Source: Armatimonadota bacterium | Lineage (GTDB): Bacteria; Armatimonadota; Zipacnadia; JAUWAU01 | Length of the DNA: 64,000 bases | Direction of reading: 5' to 3' | NCBI GenBank assembly: GCA_030601885.1 | Contig: JAUWAU010000005.1 | Location: 186,001 to 250,000, forward strand | Shown here: positions 51,674-59,309 of the stretch, one piece after another | Layout: every line of letters begins with the position of its first letter | How positions within the stretch are numbered: the first letter of the stretch is position 1 | Program-made: the position numbers and the translations under genes | The notes under the pieces: generated by a model | The model's input: only the letters and a program-made list of their open reading frames with translations | Databases searched by the model: none | What the model was told of the DNA's origin: nothing

Positions 51674-53512
51674 TCAGCGAACATTCACCGTCGCGATCCA
51701 GGCGGGGAGGGCAGGAACGATGGGGAAACTGAAGGCCTTGATTTCGAGCGGCGCCAGAGTGAAGTCCAGGACGTGAGCCCGGTCACGAGGACGGCGCGTG
51801 GCAACGAAGGTCAGGTCCACCTGGCGCTCGATGAACCGCCCTTTTGGGCGGAACGCCAGCTCCCGCTTGCCCAGGGGCTCCTGGCGGAAGACCACTCGCA
51901 GCGCCTGCCCCCTCGCCGAATTGCTCCAGACCCACACGATCCCTTCGTTGCCCCGCACGAACGGCAGGAAAGTGATCTCCGAGCCGAGGCGGGTGCTACA
52001 CGGCGGCGAGTCGTCGGCGACATACACGGGCGTCGCGCCGGCCAGCTCCGTGAGGGCCTCGCCAAGAGCGGCGGCGATAAGGCTCTGTCCGTCGCCCGAT
52101 GCGTCACACAGCGGGACCGCTTCGCCGGCGTTTGCGGATCGCAAGCCGGGCAACGCCAACGGGGAGTACGCCGCCCCGCGAACGCCCTGGAAGGCCAGGG
52201 CGACCTGGCGGCGGAGGGCCGCGAGGGCATCGAGTACCGGGTCGCCGCTGCCGGCGACGCCATAGCCGCCGCACCAGATCCCGCGCTCAACGGACGACTC
52301 TCGCACCAGAGCAGACAGAGGGGCGATGTCGGTGGAGCGGTCGAGCTCGCGCCACCTCTCGGGCTCTGCCGCAGACGCCACCGACGCGGCGCCAATGTCG
52401 AAGCTCACGGCGCCGACGTGCTCGCCGATGCCGTTGGCGAGCAGCCATCGGAGCAGCTTGCCGTCAAACGACGCACCGTCGGCGGCGCTGCGCGGAAACG
52501 TGGGCGAGACGATCTCTGCCATCGGATCCAGCTCCTTGACCGCCGTCGAGAGGCTTTCGGCGGCGCGCAGTACGGCCCGCCCGGCCTCCGCCACATCCTC
52601 GCGGTCACCCACCAGGTCGGCAAGGTCGCCTGCCGACCATACGTGCACGTCGTCGCGCCAGCGTTCGACCGCGGCACGCAGGCCCGGCGGCGCCGAGCCG
52701 ATCCAATCACCGACGGGCAGGAGCATAGGGGATCGGTACGGTGCTGCCTCAAGCAAGCCGCTGAGAAACGTGCTGCCGGCGGGCGTACTGCCCCAGCCGA
52801 CCGATAGGAACTGTGCCGGCACATCCGCGGCAGCTTGCCGGGCCCGGCGCTGCTGCCCGGGCTCCCACGCCTCATCCGCGGCGTCAGGCATCAGCACGCC
52901 AAAAACGGGGCGCGTGGGCTCAGGCACCAGCCTCAATGGCATGCGTGCCGTCTCTTTTCCCACCGCGATCGTTAGCATGATGTACGTGTCGTGCAGAAGC
53001 AGCGTCTGCACCGCCGGCGTAACACGCCCGGCCTGCCTGTTAGTCCCCATCGTCACGTCACTTGGGTCGAGGGCAACGCCCCGTGGGCCCGCGCCGGTGA
53101 TCACAATATGCTTCAGCGTCGTGCCGCGCTTCGCAATCAAGAGCGGCAGCTCTTCGCGATGCCCGACACCACACCGGAACTCGCTCGGCACGCTCACCTC
53201 GACGCCGCTGACGTTGACGTACAGCTCCTTCTCGGCGCCAATCGTCCGCTCCCGGGCATCGGCCAGGTCCGCGGGCACCCAGTCCGGCGCATATGCGGCT
53301 TCGGGGCGCGCATACTCCCCCGCACGTGCTGCTGCGACCAGACCACAGAGTGCACAGAAAACACAGAGCGACGACAAGGCGTCGCGGAACGTGGTTGCGC
53401 CCCGGGACCAGGGCGCCGCGGGCCGGCTTGGTCGCCGGCCGCCTTTGCGCGCGAGCCATCTGTGTGGTCTCGGTGATCTCGGTGGCAGGGCCGTAGCTCT
53501 GCGGCGCATCAT
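51674..53512 (-). CDS. Secreted protein of unknown function
   Basis: A 612-residue protein with a hydrophobic export segment near residue 55-75. After that it has a beta-sandwich-like part (about 100-230, TAVGKETARMPLRLVP) and a larger alpha/beta part that may be a glycoside-hydrolase-type barrel (SVGWGSTPAGSTFLSG; EIVSPTFPRSAADG). I do not recognise the family. The first ATG at 53512 overlaps the yggU stop. The first 75 or so residues are encoded by repeat-like sequence (53338-53368, 53457-53489), so the true N-terminus could lie further in. Confidence 0.55.
   Translation of the reverse strand: MMRRRATALPPRSPRPHRWLARKGGRRPSRPAAPWSRGATTFRDALSSLCVFCALCGLVAAARAGEYARPEAAYAPDWVPADLADARERTIGAEKELYVNVSGVEVSVPSEFRCGVGHREELPLLIAKRGTTLKHIVITGAGPRGVALDPSDVTMGTNRQAGRVTPAVQTLLLHDTYIMLTIAVGKETARMPLRLVPEPTRPVFGVLMPDAADEAWEPGQQRRARQAAADVPAQFLSVGWGSTPAGSTFLSGLLEAAPYRSPMLLPVGDWIGSAPPGLRAAVERWRDDVHVWSAGDLADLVGDREDVAEAGRAVLRAAESLSTAVKELDPMAEIVSPTFPRSAADGASFDGKLLRWLLANGIGEHVGAVSFDIGAASVASAAEPERWRELDRSTDIAPLSALVRESSVERGIWCGGYGVAGSGDPVLDALAALRRQVALAFQGVRGAAYSPLALPGLRSANAGEAVPLCDASGDGQSLIAAALGEALTELAGATPVYVADDSPPCSTRLGSEITFLPFVRGNEGIVWVWSNSARGQALRVVFRQEPLGKRELAFRPKGRFIERQVDLTFVATRRPRDRAHVLDFTLAPLEIKAFSFPIVPALPAWIATVNVR
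53338..53489. repeat. CACAGAG-type and GAGATCACCGAG-type interspersed repeats
   Basis: CACAGAGTGCACAGAAAACA continues as CAGAG at 53344-53368, and GTGTGGTCTCGGTGATCTCG at 53462-53481 belongs to the same sort of dispersed repeat. Both are in the coding part of the secreted-protein gene; on the minus strand the first reads as the hydrophobic SLCVFCALCG segment. Confidence 0.5.
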
Positions 53513-53787
53513 GCTATCCCCAGCCTTTGCCGAACCACGTTTTCGCTCAGCGTCGCGAAGTGGATGATCTTCCGCCGCGACCTCTCGCCGGCAACGATGC
53601 GCACGTCGCCGCCGCGCACGCCGACAGTACGGGCAAGGAACCGGCACAGGGCTTTGTTGGCCAAGCCCTTTCGCGGCGGGGCAGCAACTCGGACGACGAG
53701 CGCGTCCTCCCGCATGCCGGCCAGCTCCGTGCGCCTGGCCAATGGCTGTACGCGCACCTTGATCTGACAGCCCACTTGTTCGGCCAT
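53509..53787 (-). CDS. yggU: YggU/DUF167 family protein
   Basis: A 92-residue protein with the DUF167 pattern: CQIKVRVQPLARRTELAG, VVRVAAPPRKGLANKAL and GDVRIVAGERSRRKII. The family is found near yggT and yggS in many genomes. Its function is unknown, though the fold may bind nucleic acid. It lies at the end of the division-type cluster. Confidence 0.85.
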   Translation of the reverse strand: MAEQVGCQIKVRVQPLARRTELAGMREDALVVRVAAPPRKGLANKALCRFLARTVGVRGGDVRIVAGERSRRKIIHFATLSENVVRQRLGIA

Positions 53788-53802
53788 GGCGAAGACTCCC
53801 CG

Positions 53803-54870
53803 CTATCCGCTGAGCCACATGAGCTGCAGGAGGGTGATGCTATTCTGAAGCGAGTGGGCAATGATTGAGGGCACGAGCGATCCCGTCGTCTCGTACAATG
53901 CGGCGAACACGATGCCGAGCACCGTTAGCGGTACCAGCTCCGCCAGTTGGCCGTGGACTGCTCCGAACAACAGTCCGCTGGCAACCACGGCCACACCCAC
54001 ACCCCATCGACGCCGGAACGCCGGATAGGCGCAGCCACGGAAAAGAAGCTCCTCGAACACCGGGGCGCACAGGCCGATTACCACAAAGAGAAGGATCCAG
54101 TCCAGAGCGCTTCGCCTGGCCATGAGCATTGAGATTACCGGGTTTGAGGACAGGGGGTCGTCGCCGATCGGGTTGAGGTATCTCGCCGCGAGCAGCAGCG
54201 GGAGGGCTGCCATATACCCGCCACCCCCCTGGAGCATCCGCAGCAGAACCGGCGCGGCCCTGACCCGGGCCGCGTGCCAGAGACGCCGCAGCCCGCCGGC
54301 GGTCCGCCTCGATAGCAGTCCCAGCGTCACGGCTGCGGCAACGACATATATGAGAAGAAGGTGCTCCGGGCGCAATCCCTCGACCCCAAGCTCATGGCTG
54401 CCTCGTAAGAGCAGAGCCACCATAGTGCCCAGCACCAACTGCGCACACCCAAAGCACAGAACGGCCTCAACGGCATCAAGCGGTAGCCAGGGAGTGCCTG
54501 GCGCCCAGTTCCCCCTCGGTTTAAGCCGGACGCCAAACGCCCGCAACGCGGCGAGCGCAATGAGGCTCAGGGCGCCCACCGCCATGGCCAACCCCTGCAG
54601 CATAAGGACTCCCAAGAACGCCGGCCGGATCCCACGATCCTCAAGCTGTCGCGGGAGGTCCCGCCACTGGATCTCGCCCCGCTGGAACTTTTCCAGGACA
54701 GCTCTGGCCTCGCGCTCCAAGTTCTCCACCTTCGCTCCCGCTGTTGAGGGCTCCGCCGGGGACGGCAGAATGTACTGCCCCAGCACGCCCAGGGCCAGTA
54801 TTTCCGCCATGACGACGACACCTACGAGACGTAGAGTCGAGCTGATGAAGGGCGAGGGGCGCTGGATCAC
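53803..54870 (-). CDS. CPBP-family intramembrane metalloprotease
   Basis: A 355-residue membrane protein. The glutamate motif EELLFRG and the later histidines (FGAVHG and SIIAHSLQNS) are the metal ligands of the CAAX/CPBP (Abi) family. The N-terminal third has a single segment and a charged soluble region (EREARAVLEKFQRGEI) that is longer than usual. The family cleaves membrane substrates or acts in bacteriocin immunity; the role here is unknown. Confidence 0.85.
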   Translation of the reverse strand: MIQRPSPFISSTLRLVGVVVMAEILALGVLGQYILPSPAEPSTAGAKVENLEREARAVLEKFQRGEIQWRDLPRQLEDRGIRPAFLGVLMLQGLAMAVGALSLIALAALRAFGVRLKPRGNWAPGTPWLPLDAVEAVLCFGCAQLVLGTMVALLLRGSHELGVEGLRPEHLLLIYVVAAAVTLGLLSRRTAGGLRRLWHAARVRAAPVLLRMLQGGGGYMAALPLLLAARYLNPIGDDPLSSNPVISMLMARRSALDWILLFVVIGLCAPVFEELLFRGCAYPAFRRRWGVGVAVVASGLLFGAVHGQLAELVPLTVLGIVFAALYETTGSLVPSIIAHSLQNSITLLQLMWLSG

Positions 54871-54966
54871 AAGGATACCTCGACCGGTGGTCGGCGCTTG
54901 GTGGCAGGCCCGGCGTGGAGCGCCAACCGCTGAGCATTGCTGTGCGGGCGCCGATGTCGGCTACTG

Positions 54967-55260
54967 CTACCTGGCCAGTCCGCGGAACATGTTCGTGAGC
55001 AGCCGGAACGCCAGTTCGAGGATCATCCACAGCACCATGGGCGAGAAGTCGATGCGGGTGCCACGTTGATACGGGTCAAGCACGCGCCGTATCGGCTCCA
55101 GGAGCGGGTCAGTCACGCGCTCGGCCAAACTCACCACCGGCCCCCACCTCCGATCGTAGGGCGAGACGCGCACCCACGACGCTATGACGCGTACGAGCAA
55201 CAACAGCTCGAACGCCCACAGCGCGTAGCGAGCAGCAATGAGAACCGGGTAGGTGAACAT
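54967..55260 (-). CDS. yggT: YggT family membrane protein
   Basis: A 97-residue protein with two membrane segments. It has the family pattern VRVIASWVRVSPYDRRWGPV and ERVTDPLLEPIRRVLDPYQRG followed by DFSPMV. YggT/YlmG is encoded next to sepF in many Terrabacteria and is linked to envelope or division functions. It is one gene away from sepF here, with proC between. Confidence 0.9.
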   Translation of the reverse strand: MFTYPVLIAARYALWAFELLLLVRVIASWVRVSPYDRRWGPVVSLAERVTDPLLEPIRRVLDPYQRGTRIDFSPMVLWMILELAFRLLTNMFRGLAR

Positions 55261-55320
55261 GCCCTTCGCGCTCCTCGAGCGGCAACGCCAGACAAACGCA
55301 AATCTGGCCCGGCACCAGCC

Positions 55321-56133
55321 TCAGCGTCCCAACTCCGCCGATCGCTCTGCCGCGGCTACGACTGCCTCCATCACCGCGCTCTGCATGGCCCCTTTGCGGA
55401 CCGCCCGCAGCCCGGTGATGGTCGTTCCCGCCGGCGAGCACACCATGTCCTTGAGCGCCGACGGGTGGGTGTCCGTCTCCAGCAGCATCGCCGCGGCCCC
55501 GAGCACGGTTTGCGCGGCAAGCGTTTGCGCCTGCTGGCGGGGCAGCCCGGCAGCCACTCCCCCGTCGGCCATAGCCTCGATGAACAGCGCCGCGTAGGCC
55601 GGCCCGCTGCCGGATAGGCCCGTGACGGCATCCATGAGCGCTTCGTCCACTTGCACGACGCGACCGATGGCCTCCAGCAGCGTCTCGAGCTTCGATGTGT
55701 GCTCGGCCGTTGCCGGCGGCGGCGCGCAGTAGGCAAACGCTCCCTGGCCAACTGTGCAGCAGATGTTGGGCATCACTCGCAGGACCGGCACCCCGGCGGC
55801 CACGTGTTCTCGAATCGCTGCCGTCGGTACGCCCGCGGCGATGGACACCAGGAGTTGGTCCGGCGACACGCCTTGGCCGACCCGCTCCAGCACCCCTCCG
55901 AGCTGCTGTGGCTTGACGGCAAGCACTATCGTCCGTGCGCCGGCAACCACCTCGGCGTTGTCGCTGGTCACCGCGACGCCGAGCTCATCCCCGGCCGTGC
56001 GCAGCGCCTCCTCACGGACATCGCTCAGGATGATGTCTGTGAGAGATAGCTTCCCGCTGCGAATGAGGCTGCGGGCGAGTCCGGCGCCCATTACGCCGGC
56101 GCCAATGAAGCCAAGCTCTTTTGTGGCGTCCAT
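55321..56133 (-). CDS. proC: Pyrroline-5-carboxylate reductase
   Basis: A 270-residue enzyme that makes proline from pyrroline-5-carboxylate with NAD(P)H. The Rossmann motif is GFIGAGVMGAGLARSL (residues 8-23). The C-terminal family signature is LSGSGPAYAALFIEAMADGG, and the region VLRVMPNICCTVGQGA is the substrate loop. Its presence in the yggS-sepF-yggT cluster is also seen in several phyla. Confidence 0.93.
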   Translation of the reverse strand: MDATKELGFIGAGVMGAGLARSLIRSGKLSLTDIILSDVREEALRTAGDELGVAVTSDNAEVVAGARTIVLAVKPQQLGGVLERVGQGVSPDQLLVSIAAGVPTAAIREHVAAGVPVLRVMPNICCTVGQGAFAYCAPPPATAEHTSKLETLLEAIGRVVQVDEALMDAVTGLSGSGPAYAALFIEAMADGGVAAGLPRQQAQTLAAQTVLGAAAMLLETDTHPSALKDMVCSPAGTTITGLRAVRKGAMQSAVMEAVVAAAERSAELGR

Positions 56134-56185
56134 CCGTCGTCCTCCGCAAGCGAGGTGGGATCAAGAGAAGGGGCGTGCGCCTCTC

Positions 56186-56641
56186 CTACCGCAAGGGTCC
56201 GGGGGCCCCGCCGAGGGCCTCCAGAGCCGCGTAGGCCGTTCGCGCCTGCATCTCCTGTATGGGCATGTGAGATGGCGCGCACAGGAACACGGCGCGGCCC
56301 ACCTTCTTCATGGAACCGTCGAGGCCGTACGTGACCCCGCTAAGGAAGTCCACAATGCGCCGCGCCAATGCATCGTCGATGTCCTCGAGGTTCAGGGCTA
56401 TGGGGATGTGCTCTTTGATCCTGTCGGCGATGAGCGACGCCTCGTCGAGGCTCTTGGGCTCGGCTCGCACGATGCCCACCGTAGCGGGGTGCTGTGCGCC
56501 GGCGAGCTGCGGTCCCTGGTGGCCCTCGGGGCGAACCGGCAGGTCCTGCTCAAGCCCATCCTCCGCGTCCAGCTCGTCAAGTTCCAGCTCGTCATCCACC
56601 AAACCGAGCGCTGCTGCGGCCTTGTAGAGGATGCCTGCCAT
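56186..56641 (-). CDS. sepF: SepF-like cell-division protein
   Basis: A 151-residue protein with the SepF core at about residues 60-140: IVRAEPKSLDEASLIADRIK, IALNLEDIDDALARRIVDFL and GVTYGLDGSMKKVGRAVFL. The N-terminal hydrophobic start (MAGILYKAAAALGL) is the membrane-targeting helix, and an acidic linker follows. SepF anchors FtsZ to the membrane. Its gene lies after yggS, as in Firmicutes, Actinobacteria and Cyanobacteria. Confidence 0.88.
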   Translation of the reverse strand: MAGILYKAAAALGLVDDELELDELDAEDGLEQDLPVRPEGHQGPQLAGAQHPATVGIVRAEPKSLDEASLIADRIKEHIPIALNLEDIDDALARRIVDFLSGVTYGLDGSMKKVGRAVFLCAPSHMPIQEMQARTAYAALEALGGAPGPLR

Positions 56642-56757
56642 GGAAGTGCTGTCTCCTTTGCTGTGATTGTGTGCCGCTATGTGTGCTACCGGTACTGCGA
56701 TCAGTGCCTCATTTGGCTGTGCCGGCCCAGCGGCGCGCGTCGGCGGGCGCCACTCGG

Positions 56758-57483
56758 TTAGTCCGTCGGTCGCGGGCCGAAGATTCCCGTCCCGACCCGG
56801 ACGATTGTCGCACCCTCCTCGATAGCAACTTCGAAGTCGTGTGTCATGCCCATGGACAGATGCTGCAGCTTGATTCCTGGACGGTTGGCCTCGATGGCAT
56901 CCCGAAGCTCGCGAACCGTGACGAAGTACCGGCGCGCATCCTCAGGATCCGCCACCATTGGTGGCATGGCCATCACGCCCTCCAGTTTCAGCGCATCCAG
57001 GCCGTCGATGCGGCCCGCCAGCTCATCGGCCTCCTCCGGAGCAACGCCGAACTTCGTGGTCTCATCCCCTACGTTCACCTGCAGCAGAATCCGCATCGTC
57101 CGCCCGGCTTGCTTGGCGCGTTTGTCGATCTCCCGCGCGAGCCGCTCGCTATCGACGGACTCAATGACCTCGAAGCGGGGGATGACATACTTGACCTTGT
57201 TTCGCTGCAGGTGGCCAATGAAGTGCCATGTGGCCCGCCGGCCGATGACGTCGTACTTCTTCATCGCCTCCTGAACGAAGTTCTCGCCGATGTGCTGCAG
57301 GCCGGCGTCCAGAGCCATCCCGATGCGTTCCGCCGGCACCTTTTTGCTGGCGCCGACCAGGACCACATCGTCAGGATTGCGCCCGGCACGCGCGGCCGCG
57401 CGCGCGATACGCTGGTGTATGGCCTCGATGTTCGCGCGAATGTCAGTGGACGTAGGGATCGCAAATGTGTCTGCTGAGCTCAT
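56758..57483 (-). CDS. yggS: YggS-type PLP homeostasis protein
   Basis: A 241-residue single-domain TIM-barrel protein that binds pyridoxal phosphate. The PLP lysine is in LVGASKKVPAERI, followed by HIGENFVQEAMKKYD and WHFIGHLQRNKVKYV. It maintains the balance of vitamin B6 forms. Its ATG overlaps the stop of the zinc-ribbon gene (ATGA at 57483). Confidence 0.92.
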   Translation of the reverse strand: MSSADTFAIPTSTDIRANIEAIHQRIARAAARAGRNPDDVVLVGASKKVPAERIGMALDAGLQHIGENFVQEAMKKYDVIGRRATWHFIGHLQRNKVKYVIPRFEVIESVDSERLAREIDKRAKQAGRTMRILLQVNVGDETTKFGVAPEEADELAGRIDGLDALKLEGVMAMPPMVADPEDARRYFVTVRELRDAIEANRPGIKLQHLSMGMTHDFEVAIEEGATIVRVGTGIFGPRPTD

Positions 57484-58421
57484 CGCCGGCTGTCGTCCAC
57501 GTCGAGCGTCCAGTCACCGGCGTCGCCGGGGCCCTTGCCTTCTTCCTTCTTGTCCCCTTCGGCCGGCTCTTCGTCCAGATCGATGGCTCCCTCCGGAGGC
57601 GGCGGCAGGCCTTCCTGCTCCTGCTCGTCAGCCGCCTGCGGCGGAGGCGGGATGCCAAGATCGAAACTTGGCGCCCCAGGGGCCTGCTCCTCAGCGCCTG
57701 GTGCTGGTGGCGCTCCGGGCGCCGGTGGCGGACCGAGGGCAGCCGGTGGGGGTGGTAGGGGGGCGCCCGCAGTCGGCCCCGCAGGCGCTCCTGGGCCCGT
57801 CGGCGGGCCCAGGGCGGCGGGCGGTGGTGGCATGGGTGCGCCGGGTACTCGTTCTTCGGACGGCCCTGCCGGCGGCTCCCCGGCCGCCGGTGGTGGACCG
57901 ATGGCCGCCGGCGGTGCCGCAGGTGCGCCGGGCACTGGTGCTTCGGGCGGCGGCGCTGCCGGCTCCCCGGCCGCCGGTGGTGGACCGATGGCCGCTGGCG
58001 GTGGTGCCGTGGGTGCGCCGGGCGCCGGTGCTTCGGACGGGGGCGCCATCGGCTGCTCAGCGGGTGGTGGCGGGCCTACTTCCGCAAGCGGCGCGGGCGC
58101 TGCGGGAGCCGCCGGAGCTTCCGGAGCTGCCGCCGGCTCCGCCTCAACCGGGGGGGGCGCTGCGGGCTCGGGGGCTGCCGCCGCCGCTTCAGCGGCCGGT
58201 GGCGCAGGTGCAGCCGCCGGCTGAGGGGCTGCTTCTCCCGCTCCGGCCCCAATGGCAACCCCGCAGGCGGCACAATACACCGCACTGGCCGGATTGTCGG
58301 CGCTGCACTGAGCACACAGATTATCGCCTCCGGCCTCGCGCAGTGGCGCGTAACACATCACACAGGCGCCTCTGGCGGCCGAATTGGCGTATCCGCACTT
58401 GTTGCAGTAGACTGCGCCCAT
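57480..58421 (-). CDS. Double zinc-ribbon protein with long proline/alanine-rich repeats
   Basis: A 313-residue protein. Two zinc ribbons occupy residues 1-57 (CNKCG...CVMC and CAQCS...CAACG). The following 200 or so residues are low complexity, made of PPPAA/GAP-type repeats such as APVPGAPAAPPAAIGPPPAA. An acidic tail ends GDAGDWTLDVDD. It is the first gene of the sepF cluster and overlaps yggS. No enzyme domain is visible; it may be a scaffold. The function is unknown. Confidence 0.8.
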   Translation of the reverse strand: MGAVYCNKCGYANSAARGACVMCYAPLREAGGDNLCAQCSADNPASAVYCAACGVAIGAGAGEAAPQPAAAPAPPAAEAAAAAPEPAAPPPVEAEPAAAPEAPAAPAAPAPLAEVGPPPPAEQPMAPPSEAPAPGAPTAPPPAAIGPPPAAGEPAAPPPEAPVPGAPAAPPAAIGPPPAAGEPPAGPSEERVPGAPMPPPPAALGPPTGPGAPAGPTAGAPLPPPPAALGPPPAPGAPPAPGAEEQAPGAPSFDLGIPPPPQAADEQEQEGLPPPPEGAIDLDEEPAEGDKKEEGKGPGDAGDWTLDVDDSRR

Positions 58422-58501
58422 CGCTCATCGCCCCTTGCACGGGCCGCTGTTGCCGCGCTGTCACCGAGCCGCGAACGGCGTTTTGCGTTGTGTTCAGCGA
58501 G

Positions 58502-58530
58502 AGTATAGTCGGCGGCAAGTAGAGTGTCAA
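58502..58530 (-). promoter_or_regulatory. Promoter of the sepF cluster
   Basis: Minus strand: TTGACA (58530-58525), 17-base spacer, TATACT (58507-58502). It gives a transcript start near 58495, 74 bases ahead of the zinc-ribbon gene. It is identical in both boxes to the promoter at 300-328. Confidence 0.75.
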
Positions 58531-58571
58531 GCTGGGGCAAATGGGGGCTATGGGCCGAGGCGGTGGGCTCC

Positions 58572-58600
58572 TTGCCTTTTGAATAACCCTATGCTACAAT
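58572..58600 (+). promoter_or_regulatory. Promoter of nadD, apparently leaderless
   Basis: TTGCCT (58572-58577), 17-base spacer, TACAAT (58595-58600). The predicted start base is at or next to the GTG at 58607, so the mRNA would have no leader. There is no ribosome-binding sequence before that GTG. Confidence 0.65.
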
Positions 58601-58606
58601 CGCACT

Positions 58607-59245
58607 GTGTCAGCGGAAGCTCGCGAGGGCGAGTGCGCTCTAGGCATCCTGGGCGGCACATTCGATCCGATACATCATGGGCACCTCGTCGCGGCCGAGG
58701 AGGCACGGCATGCCTTCGGGCTGCACACCATTCTCTTCATCCCCTGCGGCCAGCCATACCATAAGCCCAAGCCACCCGCGGCCAGCGCCGAGGATCGCTA
58801 CGAGATGACGCGCCTGGCAACGGCCTCGAATCCACACTTCGAGGTGTCGCGACTCGAGATCGACAGGCGCGGGCCATCGTATACCATAGACACGCTCGAG
58901 GCGTTGCAGCAGGCGCGGCCCAACTGTTGCTGGCACATTATTCTCGGCGCCGATGCGGTCGAGGAGATCTCCAGTTGGAAGCGCCCCCAGAAACTGCTGC
59001 GGCAGTGTCGCATAATAGTGGTGAGCCGGCCCGGGGCCCCGTGGGAGGAGGTCGAGGCAGCCCTGCCGACGGCTTATGATGAACACGTCCACAGGCTCGA
59101 GATACCGGGCCTGCACATATCCTCAACGGAGCTGCGCCAGCGCGCCGCACAGGGGCGGCCGCTGCGCTACCTCGTGCCCAATGCCGTGGCCCAATACATC
59201 CGGCAGCACGGCCTCTATGGCGCCTCAGCCGTGAAGCCGGCATAG
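58607..59245 (+). CDS. nadD: Nicotinate-nucleotide adenylyltransferase
   Basis: A 212-residue enzyme of NAD synthesis that joins ATP and nicotinate mononucleotide. The family motif GILGGTFDPIHHGHLVAAEE lies at residues 13-32, and the second motif HISSTELRQRAAQGRPLRYL is present near the C-terminus. The gene begins the common nadD-LCP-rsfS set. The GTG start has no ribosome site but lies where a leaderless transcript would begin. Confidence 0.93.
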   Translation: MSAEAREGECALGILGGTFDPIHHGHLVAAEEARHAFGLHTILFIPCGQPYHKPKPPAASAEDRYEMTRLATASNPHFEVSRLEIDRRGPSYTIDTLEALQQARPNCCWHIILGADAVEEISSWKRPQKLLRQCRIIVVSRPGAPWEEVEAALPTAYDEHVHRLEIPGLHISSTELRQRAAQGRPLRYLVPNAVAQYIRQHGLYGASAVKPA

Positions 59246-59309
59246 AGAGCAGCTACTGCTCCGGCCCGCCATCGCGGCACGAGGGCGGATCGAGAAGAGG
59301 CACGGCGCC

